Of a stretch of DNA of 64,000 bases, positions 1 to 12,387 are shown piece after piece. This DNA is from Coturnix japonica (Eukaryota > Chordata > Aves > Galliformes > Phasianidae). Location of the stretch: contig NC_029547.1 of the NCBI RefSeq assembly GCF_001577835.2, positions 58,990,112-59,054,111 of the forward strand, written 5' to 3'. The position numbers were made by a program, and so were the translations under genes. The notes below the pieces were generated by a model. It had not been told where the DNA came from, did no database searches, and saw only the letters and a list, made by a program, of their open reading frames with translations. Positions within the stretch are counted from its first letter, which is position 1; every line of letters begins with the position of its first letter.

Positions 1-832
1 AAAGCGTACAGCTGCTGCTGTCCCTCTTCCTGGCTATACCTCTGCCCCTTAGGACGGTTGTTCTGTTCTTATCTTGAGATGTGTAAGGAAAGGGATGGGA
101 TAGTGCATCTTTCCTGGAGTACCGTGAAAATGATCTGGTTTGTGAGCAGCCTTGTCTATTCCTGGATGTTGTGGGGCAGACTGGGAGATGGTGGATTGTG
201 TCCTTATAAGTGATATAGTGGGTTATTTCTTTCTCCCTTCACCATACTGGGCAGTAGGATAAATTGTTAGGAAACCGGACTCAGAAACTCAGAGGAGGTT
301 AGCTTCAGTTAATGTATGATCTTTGAATTTGCTCAGGGTGAATCTCCCCTCTGCAGACAGTACTGCACAGTAACAGTAACATGAGACTTGTACATATGAT
401 GCCTGTGAGCAAACAAGCGATTAGAAGTTATACCAGTAATGTCTCTCAAACTTTTGTGGCTTCTTTCCCACCTGTTTGCCTTCTCCTGTTTAAAAGCTTG
501 ACTACTGCCATTTCATTGTCAGGCCACCGTACTGCTTCAGGCTTTCAGGCAGTCAAGACAAATGTTTGGTTTTGTCCTAAGGTAGATACCCCTTTGTGCC
601 TCTTCTTTTCCAGTCCAAAAGAAATTCTTATTGTGCAATCCTTTCAGCTTTTGAAAAAGCCTGAAAAAGCAGGAATATGTTGATTCCAGTGACCAGTAAT
701 TTCAGCAGGGTCACCTCTCCACAGGCATGGGACAATGCAGCCTCTGTTACAGAATGCATCATGATTTCTTTGGATCAGCTGAAATCTGTCACAATCACTT
801 TTTTTGTGTGTGTGTCTCCTCCCTTTTTCTAG
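1..832 (+). other. ECPAS: ECPAS intron (upstream of first visible exon)
   Basis: No sequence here reads as an ECPAS exon or any other known protein. The 100-codon open frame at 381-683 has no recognisable domain and no splice logic. The stretch is best taken as the 3' part of an ECPAS intron, ending in a pyrimidine-rich tract and TTTTTCTAG just before position 833. Confidence 0.6.
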
Positions 833-3800
833 AGCTTGCAGTTCTTGGATGTTTCTGTCCTGGGTGAGCTGGTTCCTCGGCTGTGTGAACTAATAAAAAG
901 TGGAGTAGGCCTCGGCACAAAGGTATGCCTGGGAACTTGTACCTCAGGAGGTATAAACAGTGATAACTAGTGCTGATATACTTTTGTATCATTTGTTTTC
1001 TCTTGTGATCTTCTAGGGAGGCTGTGCCAGTGTAATTGTCTCACTGACCACACAGTGTCCCCAGGACCTGACACCTTATTCAGGTAGTGTTTCTTTCTAG
1101 TTTCACGTTTTAAGTGGTTTTGATTGCTGCTTTATAGGTAGCATTTCTTCCCTATTCACCTTTTGATTTTTATCACAAGTATGATCCTTTATTTTCTTTT
1201 CCTTGGAGTTGTTTGAAGTTGTGTAAGACAGGGATACTGGGTTAGATATATGGAATGTTGGATTCATCACCAACCTGGAAGAGGCTGAGAGAAAAGATGA
1301 GGGAGTTCCCCGGTTCCCAGGAGGAGCAGATAGAAATTTGTCTCTAGACATTTTTGGATCATAGTAGCAATGCTTGTGTTAGTGTAGTGCTGTAACTAAG
1401 TATAGTGCTCGTTTCTTCACTTTGAGCTACAGGAGAACCATGAAAAAGGATTTAGGTCCTGTGGATCTTAATCTTCTCTTTACATTGAGAATTTATTTTG
1501 ATTCAGCAATGAAAAGGAGGAGTCCTTTTTGCTGCAAAGTAGGAAAAGAACTCAATAGTTGATGAGCTAGGGTGCTTGTCTCAGAGGAGCAGTATCAGTC
1601 AAGATTTGCAGGCTAAGGATAGCAAAACATCAGCATTAACTGAGCTTTACCACCACTGAGAGCTGTATTACACTGTGCACTTGGGTAAATGTGGAGTAGT
1701 CAGATGCATAACCAAGCAAACATGTGAAGTGTGAGAGTGTGTAAATGCATATTGCTTACAGTGAGAGCAGAGTAGGTCTCTTCTCATTGGTGACAGGATG
1801 AGGGGAAATGGCCTCAAGTTGTGCCAAGGTAAGTTTAGGTTGGACGTTAGGAAACACTTCTTTACAGAAAGGGTAGTCAGGTACTGGAATAGGCTCCCCA
1901 GGGAGGTGGTTGAGTCACTGTCCCTGGATGTGTTTAAGAGCCATTTGGATGCGGTGCTCAGGGATATGATTTAGCAGAGGGATGTTAGAGTTAGGGTACT
2001 ATGGTTAGGCTGTGGTTGGACTTGATGACCTTCAAGGTCTTTTCCAACCTGGATAATTCTATGATTCTATGATTCATATGATCTAATGAAACAGAGGCAG
2101 TACTAATTCTTGCCACACCAATAAAAACACGATACATCTGACAAAGTGAACTCTTCCAACAGGTAAACTTATGAGTGCTTTACTTACTGGCCTGACTGAT
2201 CGCAACAGTGTGATACAGAAGTCTTTTGCCTTTGCTATGGGGCATCTAGTCCGGGTGAGTAGGGTTTTGAGATACTTTTAGGCTTTTTACTTATGTGTTT
2301 GGTTTTTTTCCTAAGTGAGTGGTCTGAGTCTCTTTTGTCTTACAGACTTCTCGGGACAGTAGCACGGAGAAGCTACTGCACAAACTCAGCAGCTGGTACA
2401 TGGAAAAGGAAGGTATGTTTCTTCTTGGATTATTCAGTTGCAGAATATATTTTAAAAAAAGTTCTTGATGCTGACAGAGGCTGGTAAAGAAACATTTCTA
2501 TATTATGATGCTTGCCTTGACTAGTTGAATAATTCCCTTGTGTTGTGATCTGCATTCCTCTCTTTACTGAGTGGCTGACCAAGCTTTCAAACTAAAAAAT
2601 GCTTGCCTCTCAGTTGTAACATGCTTATTTTGCTCTTTCAGAGCCAGTGTACAGGACAGGCTGTGCTTTAACTGTACATGCTATGGGACGCTACAGTCCG
2701 GATGTAGTGAAGAACCATGCCAAACAGGTGTTGCCATTGGCTTTTCTTGGCATGCATGAGGTTCCTGATGAAGAAAAAGGAGAAAAAGATGATTCTACTC
2801 TGTGGGCAGAAGTTTGGCAGGAAAATGTACCTGGTAAGTTGCATTAGGAAAGGCAAAAGCTTTCTAGTGGACTGGGGCATGAGTCTTTATGCTTTCTGGA
2901 AATCCATTTTGGTTATAGGAAGTCCTTATGGTAAGAGATGTGGGGAAACTCATTTTCATTTTTGGCTCTCCTGAAGGTGTTCTGTAAGAACTTGGGTAGG
3001 ATAACTTCTCTGTGGCTATTTAAAATAACTGGTACTGTCAATAGCTGGTGATGCACAAGGACAATCAGGAGAACCATTTTATGATTGTGAGGTGCTTAAT
3101 GCTGCTGTAATGCAGCCCTTATGTTACAGGTAACCGAACACCTTTGGAACTTTCCATGATGGTCTTTAGGGACTGCTGCACAGTCTGAATTTGAGGGAAC
3201 TTCAGCCTCTTGTCCTGGAGATATGATGCCTGTGGTTTTACTTTGTGGTTCTATCTACTGAATCACAAGGGCTGTTTTGCCGTGATTTCTAGAGCATGCC
3301 TGGATGCATGGTGAAATTGGTTTTGCTCATTCCTTCTCTGACTTAGTTTCAGATCTAGTCCCCTAGTCAGCAAAAGAGAGGGCTGCAGGGTTCTCTAGTT
3401 ACCTTTCCTTGAAGGTGAAATAAAAGTAACATTCCCTTAGAAGGTGACTGACGCAGTGCGTACTGTCTGCCACGTGGAAAGCTTTTTATCTAGGTACGAA
3501 AGTCTAAAGATTTTGTTTGCAAGAAGATTAATTGAGAAGGGAGAATCAGTCTTCAATGAACCTGGGAAGAATTCTTTGCTGCACTGCATAAAATAGGAAT
3601 TACCAGTATGCTGTTTCTGGAAAACAATAAAAAATGAACAAAAAAAAAAACAACACAGGAATCTTTAATTGCTTATTACCCACTCCCCTGTTTTGTTTCC
3701 TTAACATGAGATATTTGTTCATTCTCTGGCAAAACTATGGTCTTCTTTTGTTTGTTATGCAGGTACTCAGGGTGGCATCAGGCTGTATATGCAGGAACTG

Positions 3801-6800
3801 ATAGCCATTACACAGAAGGCTTTGCAGTCCCAGTCCTGGAAGATGAAAGCTCAGGGAGCAGCTGCCATGGCATCAATTGCTAAACAGACCGGCTCCCTTG
3901 TACCTCCACATCTGGGAATAGTGCTGTCTGCGCTGCTGCAGGGCCTGCCAGGGAGAACGTGGACTGGGAAGGTAAAAAGGAACTGTCACCTTGCAAGTTA
4001 GTCCAGCTCTCAGTCTTGAAGCAGGAAGTGCAGTGTTCTTTGTTACAGGGGACAACATACAGGAAATCAGGTTTAGGGAGCCTAGTGTTTGCCCTGCGCT
4101 TAGTGGATACAAAAGTTCCACATCCCAGGTGCAGAATCCAGCACTTATTAATCCTTGTGTGGTTAGTGATTGCCAAGCTCTCTTATTTATCTCTGCAGCA
4201 TCTCTCAGCTGTGGTGGGAGTCAGCAGATCCTCCAAATTTTGTATCATTTGCAAACTTAAGAGTTCTGCTGCACCATCTTCTAGCTTTAAGGGAGACTAC
4301 CTGTCATGGTTTGAACGAAAAATCCACCTGCGTCCGTGACAGGGGGCTGTGGGCCCCAGAGGGGCCCTAGGCCGAAAGGAAAGAAGTTAATTAGGAAAAG
4401 AAAACAGCGGCAACGATTTAAGGAGGCACACTTATTTACTAAATACTATATCGAAATACTGGATAACACAATATAATACAATATAATTGAAAATTGAAAA
4501 TTGAGCTAACGAATCAAGCAAAATAGGAGAGAGAATGAGTCCCGTAACCGAGAGGCCTCCCAACACACTCCCTGAACGCAGAACTCGCAAAAGGACGTCA
4601 GTCTGTTCTGCGAACAGAGTTAAATATAGTCCGCGGTCCCGTGACCCGAGCGTGTTGCTCTTGAGAGATGTAGTCTTCTTCTGTAAGTTGCAGATTCAGT
4701 AAAATTATTCATGCTTTATATGATGTTATGATGTGGAATACTGATAGCAAAATTACAAAATTATTAAACCATGATACTACCTTATTATCAGAGGTGCAGA
4801 AAGGCCCATTTACACTGCTGTTCAGTGCAAGGCCACTACAGCAGCACAGGAGGAGCATAAGGCGTGACATGTTGGTTCTTTAGGATGGAATCACAGACGT
4901 GCATCCCCAGTGCCTCTGGCATAAAATGCAAAGGATGTTTTTGCACAGCAGGACTGCACTGTTTGGTTGTGTTTCTCAGTGATATCCATTTTTCTCATTG
5001 CAGGAGGAGCTGTTAAAGGCTATCACCAGTGTCGTCTCTGCCTGCAAGTGAGTATCTTGAAAAAAGTGATACCCTTGGGATACCTTGCTTCTTCTGTCTA
5101 TACGTGGTCACTGGTGAGGGCTGAAAGGCACAAATTGTGCTTCACAAGGATCTACAGAGCTAATGGTTGAGTCAAGGGAGATGATGTCCAAAGGCCAGAA
5201 TTGCTAAAAAGAAAAAATAGACTAAGGGGAAGGATTAGCAGCTTAAAAGGGAAAAGAGAAAGAAGAAGGGGAAGAAGAGCGCATTAAAAATATGCATGGA
5301 AAAGCAGGAAGGAAATTCAGGCTGAACAGACAGGGTAACAGTGAAGAAGACTGTGGTAGTGTAGCTTTAGTTAATATTGGTATGTAGCCCAATGTCTTAA
5401 CATGGGAATTGCTTGTGATCTCTGGAAAAAGTTGTGTTTGGGGCTAATTTGAGTCTAATAGATCTCTGTGCGCATTGGTGTTGCAGTGCAGAGCTACAGA
5501 AGTCGACGCCTGGCCAGCCCAGCATCAGTGATGTTATCCAGGCGGTACTGAAGGAGTGTCGGAAGGAGAACCTGAAGTACAAGATGGTGGCCCTACGCTG
5601 CATGGCTGCAGTGCTGCAGGCAACAAAGGAAGACCGGTTCCAGGAGCTGGCAGATATCATCTTCCCCATGATAAAGAAGGTGATGGTTCAGCTTCTTGGG
5701 TTTTCTCTCTTTCAAAACAATCAAGTAGCAATGGTCTGGCTGATGAGGTTAAAGGCAAATTTCTGCAGAGAAGGCAGTGTGAGGAGGAAGCTGCACTCAG
5801 CTTAATCCTTGTTAGGGCTGACTACCAGACTATTTATTCATGAGCACTGGGAAGGTTGTAGCTATTCTCCCCAGATTTGAAATGAGCCCAATAATCCTCT
5901 GGGCAGAATCTATCTTGTGGCATCCAGCATTGCATCAGTACTGCATTAAAAAGGTAATTTCCTGGCTGCTCTGCAGGCAGCAGGGCACTCCTAGGAAGCT
6001 GTAGAAAATGCTTCCCTTGATCTTTTGCAGTGCTTTACAGCTCTGCGATTGTCACGGGTTATTTAGATTTACCTATGCCCGTGACAGGGGAAGCCACCCC
6101 GTGGCCCCCCCCGGGGGCCCAGAAAGGAGGGGGGAAAGGGGAGTGGGATAAAACAGTGACAATCTAAGGAGGAAAAACTTATTTTACTAAATATGATACC
6201 AAAATACAAGATAACACAATATAATATAATTGAGGCTAACAAATCGAACGAAACAGAGAGAGAGAGTCCCCGAAAACTGAGAGGCCTACTGTGAACTCTA
6301 GGCGACACGGCTGGAACGCTTCCCACTCTCCGAGAAGTTGGAGAGAAGAAGGAGGGCACTCCAGCCTGGGAACGAGATTATACAGCGTCCTGGTCCCGTG
6401 ACTTATCATTAACCCTGTTGTTCTTTGGGATATGTAGTTCTTCTTCTGTGGACTGCACATTCAATAGAAGTATCCATACTTTACATGATGTTATGATGTG
6501 GAATACTGAGAGCAAAATTACAAAATTACAAAACCATGACAGCGATTCAGACTCTCAGCACTGGGAGTTGTTTGTGTACAAGGCTATGGAGGATTTCCAT
6601 GCACTTCTGCAGATTGCCAGCAGTTCTGGGGCCACTGGTAGCCAAGGAGGCCATATTGCTCTCTGTGGGGGTTCTGGCTGGGTGCAGGGACTGGCCACAC
6701 AAGCTGCAAGGGAAGATTGGTTGAAGTGTGTGGCCAGCCTGCCCTTGTTCCCTGTCTGTCATGCCTTCCTCACCTCTGCAGAACTCCTTTGAGAATGTGG

Positions 6801-8811
6801 GTGCAAGTTTACCAAAGCTCGACGAAGAGGATGAGGATGCAAGAGAGAGGGAGGTGCAGATGGAGTCCCTGCTCTGTGCCTTCGAGACCCTGGGCAAAGC
6901 CTGGCCAAGGAGCCCAGAGACGCAGCGTGAGTCATCTGACTGAGCAATGAAATCCCTCCCTTCAAAGGAGGAGGGGGGGAGGGAGGGTCCTAGAGATTGT
7001 ATTTGGTGTGGGTAAGCTTTTGAGAAGATCTGTGGATATATTGGACAAAAAGCAGGGTACTTTTATTAGTGGGACAGAAGGAAGCTGCTTTTCTTCCAGT
7101 GCTTCTTAATGAGCACGGTGCCCTGCCTTGGTGGGTGAAGTGTTCTGGAGCCATTTGTTGCAGTGTTGACTTGGTCCTTGCTGCACATCTAGGATGGTGT
7201 CACTTGAGTACAGGAATTGTACATAAGGAATGTAGGGCACAGGGTAGGAATTTATTCCTTCTGCCTTTCCCTGTTGTGACACAGCAGTGATGTAATTCCT
7301 TGATATTCTGTAGGTTGCTATCGCCAAGAGTTTTGCAAGTTAATGTGTGACCGTCTGAAACTCAGCACATGGAAAGTGCAGCTCGGAGTGCTGCAAGCCA
7401 TGAACGCCTACTTTCAGAGGTAATACTCCCTTCTACTATTCACTTCAGTTATGTTTCTTTACTGCTTCAAGCTCTCACATTATGAAAGACATTCAGTGAT
7501 TCTCAGAGGAAGGTAGAGTGGATCTCTGTCCCAGTGACACAGAGTGACTGCTTCTGCATTTGACAGGCTGGTGCTGTTTGAGGAGGAGCATGCAGACCCT
7601 GAGGCATTGACAGAAATACTGTTGGAAACCTGCTCATCTATCACCCATTCTTTAGGTAAGTGGATGATGTCGCCCAGCTTAAGTTTGATAATTAATTGCA
7701 TGTTAATTTCTCCTGTGGTTGCTGGCTAGCAGAGAAAGTGCAGAATAAGCACAGGCTGCCAGAGATAGCGCCTCATCCTGCCTTGCTCTGCAGTAGCTGC
7801 TGAAAATGGAGCAGTAAAACGTGCTGTTCCCAGGGAAGTTAATTCCTCTTGTGCTTGTGTACCATCACTAAGCGCTGTTTGTTAAAATCTGGATGATTTA
7901 TAGCCCTTATATTGTAGCAAAGGAAGAGTCTGTGATGCACAGAGCTTGTTAATCATCAAATTGCAGGTATTTGAACCTTGCTGCCATTCAGCACGTGCAA
8001 GGAGCAGTAGACCTGCATTAATGGGAGGGTGATGCAAAGGGCTTAGGGGACCTGTTAGGCTCTACTTGGTCACATTCTGCCATTCAGAGGTGTCTGACAG
8101 GGTAGAGCTGTAGTCTGTCAATGTGAATAAGCTTTGCTGTGGGCAGTCTTCAGACCATGGTGGTGACTGCTCTGCATCCAGCTGGTGTCCATTTGGTTTT
8201 GAGTTCAGTTGTTTTTATCTTACCTGTTTTTAAATCCCTTAGAAAACAAAAGCTACACGTCCATCAGAACAGAAGCTTTGTCGGTGATACAGCTACTGCT
8301 CACCAGGCTGCAAGGTGAGACTGCTCTTACCATGTGGGAGAATTGCTGTTGGGAAAAGAAAAGCACATGGCTGTGTAGCCTGGAAGAGGAGAGAGAGAAT
8401 TACCTTCTGTTCTGGGAGATTTAGTGGTGTTTTGGGACTTAGGTTTTTTCCCAGTCAGCTGTTTGTTCACTGGGAAAACTTGAAGAGAGTTAGAAGCAAA
8501 TGTGGATAAAGTTGGATGTAAAGCAGACTGTTCAGGTTGAACCAAGCATGGTCACTGTGAATGACATGTGAGCAAGTTGTCCTTCAACCTGTGTGGGGAT
8601 GGGGACCACTTGTTGGTGTGGGCTTTTGGCATAGCAATATTCATGTCTGGTGTCGTTCTCTATCTGCACAGAGTCTAAACAGTGGGAAAGCCTGAAGCCA
8701 GAAAGCAGAGAGCACCTCATCCATTCTTTATCTACAATGGCGTCAGACAGCAGACCTGAGCTACAGGAGAAGGCATTTATATTGAAGAAAACACTTGAAA
8801 ATCTAAACTAA
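833..8811 (+). CDS. ECPAS: ECPAS (Ecm29 proteasome adaptor and scaffold), C-terminal 501 codons
   Basis: Ecm29 is a large HEAT-repeat protein that binds the 26S proteasome and tethers or remodels it under stress. Thirteen coding exons can be read: 833-922, 1017-1083, 2163-2254, 2346-2412, 2642-2833, 3763-3971, 5004-5047, 5487-5679, 6782-6926, 7314-7419, 7567-7655, 8243-8314, 8672-8811. All have AG/GT borders. They sum to 1506 nt, 501 codons plus TAA, with phases that agree. Recognisable stretches, compared with the human protein from memory, include [67 protein letters not shown] and the C-terminus [18 protein letters not shown]. The family is about 1845 residues long, so roughly the N-terminal 1340 residues lie left of the window. 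Every visible exon is open. Two solo LTRs and a CR1 sit in introns. The identification is firm. Confidence 0.95.
1764..2075 (+). repeat. CR1 LINE, 3' end
   Basis: Typical avian CR1 3' end: the 'gaaatggcctcaagttgtgc' motif, then 'aggttggacgttaggaaaca' and 'ccccagggaggtggttgagt', finishing with two copies of the ATTCTATG tail at 2057-2075. It lies in the ECPAS intron between the 1017 and 2163 exons, in the same orientation as the gene. Confidence 0.93.
4200..4290 (-). repeat. Probable old CR1 fragment, reverse orientation
   Basis: The stretch containing 'ccaaattttgtatcatttgc' and 'aaactta' resembles the antisense CR1 coding region in diverged form. It lies directly left of the solo LTR at 4302. 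The edges are uncertain. Confidence 0.4.
4302..4776 (-). mobile_element. Solo LTR, ERV family with TGTCATGG ends (copy A)
   Basis: A 475-bp element that begins TGTCATGGTTT and ends with a near-complementary AAACCATGATA. It is flanked on both sides by the same 5-bp target duplication CTACC (4297-4301 and 4777-4781). No internal retroviral sequence remains, so it is a solo LTR left by recombination. The minus orientation is inferred from the position of AATAAG-like signals and is not certain. It is clearly related along most of its length to the LTR at 6050-6541. It is a fossil within an ECPAS intron. A 5-bp duplication fits ERVL-like or ERVK-like avian families; I cannot name the family. Confidence 0.85.
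6050..6541 (-). mobile_element. Solo LTR, same family (copy B)
   Basis: A 492-bp element that begins TGTCACGGG and ends AAACCATGACA. It is flanked by a perfect 5-bp target duplication GCGAT (6045-6049 and 6542-6546). It shares with copy A the ACACAATATAATA block, the GAGAGGCCT block and the terminal run from ATGATGTTATGATGTGGAATA onward. The first 45 bp form a short hairpin-like inverted repeat (GTCACGGG... with CCCGTGAC). It is a solo LTR fossil in the ECPAS intron between the 5487 and 6782 exons. Confidence 0.87.
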
Positions 8812-8933
8812 ATTGTAAAAACATAAACTACAAAGTGCCATGTAAAACAAACAAACAAAAGTGCAGTGGTCTGAAAACCAAGTGGGAAAATGAAGATTAC
8901 TCTGTAGCATGCATCATTCCTGGCCAAAATAAA
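8812..8933 (+). terminator. ECPAS: ECPAS 3' UTR start and first poly(A) signal
   Basis: AATAAA lies at 8928-8933, 117 bp after the TAA, and is the most proximal good signal. Further AATAAA motifs near 10092, 11156 and 11466 could give longer 3' UTRs, which would approach the convergent SMC2 3' end. Confidence 0.6.
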
Positions 8934-11900
8934 ACATGCCTTAAGTTCTGTTCCCGATTAACGTTAATTTTACTCTTTTGAGCTTATTTTTAGTTAGTAT
9001 TCTGTCAGTAAATACCTCTCAGTGATCTGCCCTAGAATGTTCCTCGTTGTGCAACTTAAAATGTTGAGGGCAAGTTGCTTTTAATTCCCTTTAAATCAGC
9101 AAAAGAATGTTACTCAGATCCCCATTGTCCTTCAAAGCAGTTGTTGAAAAGCCACCAGCACAGGAAGTGAAAAGCGTGTTTGATTTTCACTTATCTCACG
9201 TGCAGAGATCTGTTACCTGGTGTTGTTGATACTCTGCAGCAGGGTAGTGTTCATTACCTGCAAAGAATGAAATGCTGCCCCTGGAGTCTGTGTGACACTC
9301 CTGTGTAACTTCCAGGGGCAGCGTTTCATCCGCTTCTCCTGTTTGCTCCTCCCCTGCAGCCTCTTGTCCATGAGCTACAAAGGCAGAGTACTGTTAGCTC
9401 CTCTCCTCCTTCTCTGACCTCAGAATGGATTGACCGAGGCTTTGCCTTCCCCAGCTGTGTAACCTCGGCCTCCCAAACTTTGAATGAGAACTTTCTTCCT
9501 CCAAGGATGCACAAGAGAGCACTTTACTGAGCTATGTGGGACAGAATTGGGCCTCTTTGGTGCCCAGGTGGAACACTGCTCTTCTCAGAATTGTTTTGCA
9601 TGGACACTCCTCAGCTGCAGGAGAAACAAACAAACAAAAAATGGGAAAAAAAACCTTTTTTAGATATGTTTTTGAAGAGTGTTTGAAGTTCGCAATGACT
9701 TTTTTTTAGTAGTGGTAATGTTTTTTTTTTTTCCTCCCCTTCATGTTCGTAACTCTGTTCTTGCTTTGGGAACCTGTACTGATTTAGAATTGTCAGTATT
9801 TGTAAGGAACTGAGTTGTGTGTTGTTTCTCAGCAGCCCAAGTCATGCTGGTTTCTAGCAAATACTTTTTAATTTGCACTTACGAAGAGAGATTATATCTG
9901 CATTAACGTGGAGTAAAATTGCTATTTGATGATGTGGCCACGCTGCCTGCCCCTCGTTGCCCTTCTCAGATGAACGACAAAGCTGACCACTACAGCAACA
10001 AACTTTTCATAGCATAAAGTTAGTGCTGCACCACAACCTGACCAGCCCCACGTGTGCCGTTTTTTGGGGATAAAATGCTTTGCTGATGGTGAAATAAAAT
10101 CATTTCTGTGGGTACCACCATGTCCATGGTTTCCAGCACAGGGAAGCTTGTTTCTTTTCTTACGATGCGTGGAGCTCCTTTAGAGAGGATCTGTTATGGT
10201 GAGAACTGTTGGATAACGTCACCTTTCCTCCACGTCCATCGGTTAGAATCAGGTGTGCAGTACCTGCTGTTCCCTCAGGTGCCATTCCCCTCTCAGTATT
10301 TCCTGGTACTGTGACATCCAGTTGTCTGGCTTTGTCCATGGGAAGGGAGGAATGTAGTTGTTATGCATCTGGTAAGAAAATGTCTTTGGAAATAGGCAGA
10401 GCTGTGGCTGTGTAGCAGAACCCTCAGCGAGCACTAATGCTTTGTACACTAGGGCTGGTCAGCGAGCAACTTCTCGGTGCTGGGAGCTGGTGCTATAACA
10501 CTTTGATTTACACCTCGTTGGCAGGGAGCTGCTCTTTGTTTACGTGTAGTTTGAACTCTTGAGCACAGTGTATATTTTAAAACTTGACTGGGCGAATCAC
10601 TTTACGGTGTCTTTACAGATCTGCTTTACCATGACGTGTAGTGTCATGAGCGCTCATTTATTTTGTATTAGATGAATATTACCAGTGATGCTTTGCTGTA
10701 GCAGTTCATTGTCTGACTTGGGTTTTTTCGTATTTGGTTGGAGTGACAGTTACAGAAAACAAGAGTCTCCAGGTCTCTATTAGTCTGATTTTTCGCTGTG
10801 GACTGGAGTGTGCGGAGGCGATGCCTCCCATGGTCATAAGGCTGTAATGAGAACTGTAATACTTGTCAATGGCAGCCTGACTTTCTTTATTGGGGATTTA
10901 CACTAGAGGGAAGAGCGTATTCTAGGAACTCTACAAACAGCTGGCTCGACAGCTCTGGCCGAGTGTTAGGAAGGTTAGAGATGGTTCACTACTGTCTGAA
11001 TCACAAAGCAATATGTCTTTCTCGTGGTTACGGAAGAGATTCAGAGCTCCTCTCTAAAGCACGTGCCTATACACAAGAACCTACCTGTACGACAGTTAAT
11101 TCAGTCAGAGGCTTGATTTCTACCCCCCTCATTTGTAAACGTGACAGGATTCAAAAATAAATAGATGTGGCCTTCCTAGAGTTTTTCCTCTAAAAGTGAT
11201 TGCACTATGTAAAACACACTGTACTTTGCCCAGCCTGGGCATCCTTGTGCTGCTGCAATGCTGCTTTGTATACCAGGAGTGCAGTGTGCAGGTCTGACAC
11301 TAGCACTCATCCTGACCTACAAGCTGTTGCTTCAATGGATGTATATTGAGAAGTTTTCTAATGTTGCAAGATCTCCATGAAACTCACTGCGATCTGTACT
11401 GTCAAAAGTATGTAAAGGGACTGACTGAAAGAAAACCCTGTTGCTTACCAAAAAGGTAAAACTTAAATAAAAGATGCATGACCTGTTCTTGGCAGTAACT
11501 GGTAATTTTTCCCCCCTTCAGAGAATTCTATGATTTGGTTCCGCAGCATTGCTCCAAATACAGAGTGAGCTCTTAGGGGTGGGACTGGAATGTGTTACAT
11601 CTGAGTGTGTTTATTGTATGTACAGACATGTGTGCGTTTTCTTTTTTCTACCTGATGGGTGTGTGTTTTGTGTATGTGTATTTATGGGAGCTCATCAGGT
11701 GACTGCGGGGAGAGCAGATGCGTTATTGTGGTGTAACTGGGTACAGCAGCACCTGCCACGTTGTCACTCCACAGCCAAGCCAAGAAGGGAGCCTTGCTGC
11801 TGGGTGAGGGGCAGCTTCCGTCCCTGCAGGCTGTGAGTGGCTGCTGCCTACAAGGATGGGGTTTACACCAAAGGGAGGACCACAGAAAGATGCTGCTGGT

Positions 11901-12303
11901 ATGTGTTGAGACTGACCCTATAATCAAGGGCTGGGGCATGTCGAAAATGTAATTCTGACTAATTATGGGATGTTGGGTGAAAAGCAGCAAGGAAGGAAAG
12001 CAAGGAAAGCTTTTCTGTTTTATCATTTATTAAGAGCATTAGCAAGCATCTAGAAACCAGCAGTTAAACTGCTGCCCACTGTACTCACAAGTGAGTAGGC
12101 TGCACAGCTTGAAGCTTGTGCTAACTCGCATATTCCTACGTCATGTTAATTGGCAACAAGAGGTGCCAATCGCAGCACATTTACTAAAAGCTGTTAATGC
12201 CGCAGGCTTCATCTCACCTTCCTGACAGGCTCCTCTGGGCTGCCATGACCTGAAGTCATTAACAAAACTAAAAGCTCTATAAAATGCAACTTGCATAAGT
12301 TGT
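8934..12303. other. Convergent intergenic or long 3' UTR interval, ECPAS-SMC2
   Basis: No exon of a known protein, no RNA gene and no clear repeat is seen. The interval is unique-looking, AT-rich sequence with several poly(A) signals on the + strand. It may hold alternative ECPAS 3' UTR sequence. The open frames here (up to about 110 codons) lack recognisable motifs. Confidence 0.5.
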
Positions 12304-12309
12304 TTTATT
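12304..12309 (-). terminator. SMC2: SMC2 poly(A) signal
   Basis: TTTATT on the + strand is AATAAA on the SMC2 strand, about 80 bp after the stop codon. A second one lies near 12028. Confidence 0.55.
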
Positions 12310-12387
12310 TTTAAAAAAAAGGTGATTCTGGGGCTTCCTGTAATTGAGGGATACAGAATGTTCGAGTCACCATTACTGCATCGTTTG

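Noticed and set aside
381-683. 100-codon frame upstream of ECPAS as an exon or gene
   Set aside because: No similarity to the ECPAS sequence before the 833 exon, no splice sites that fit, and no domain.
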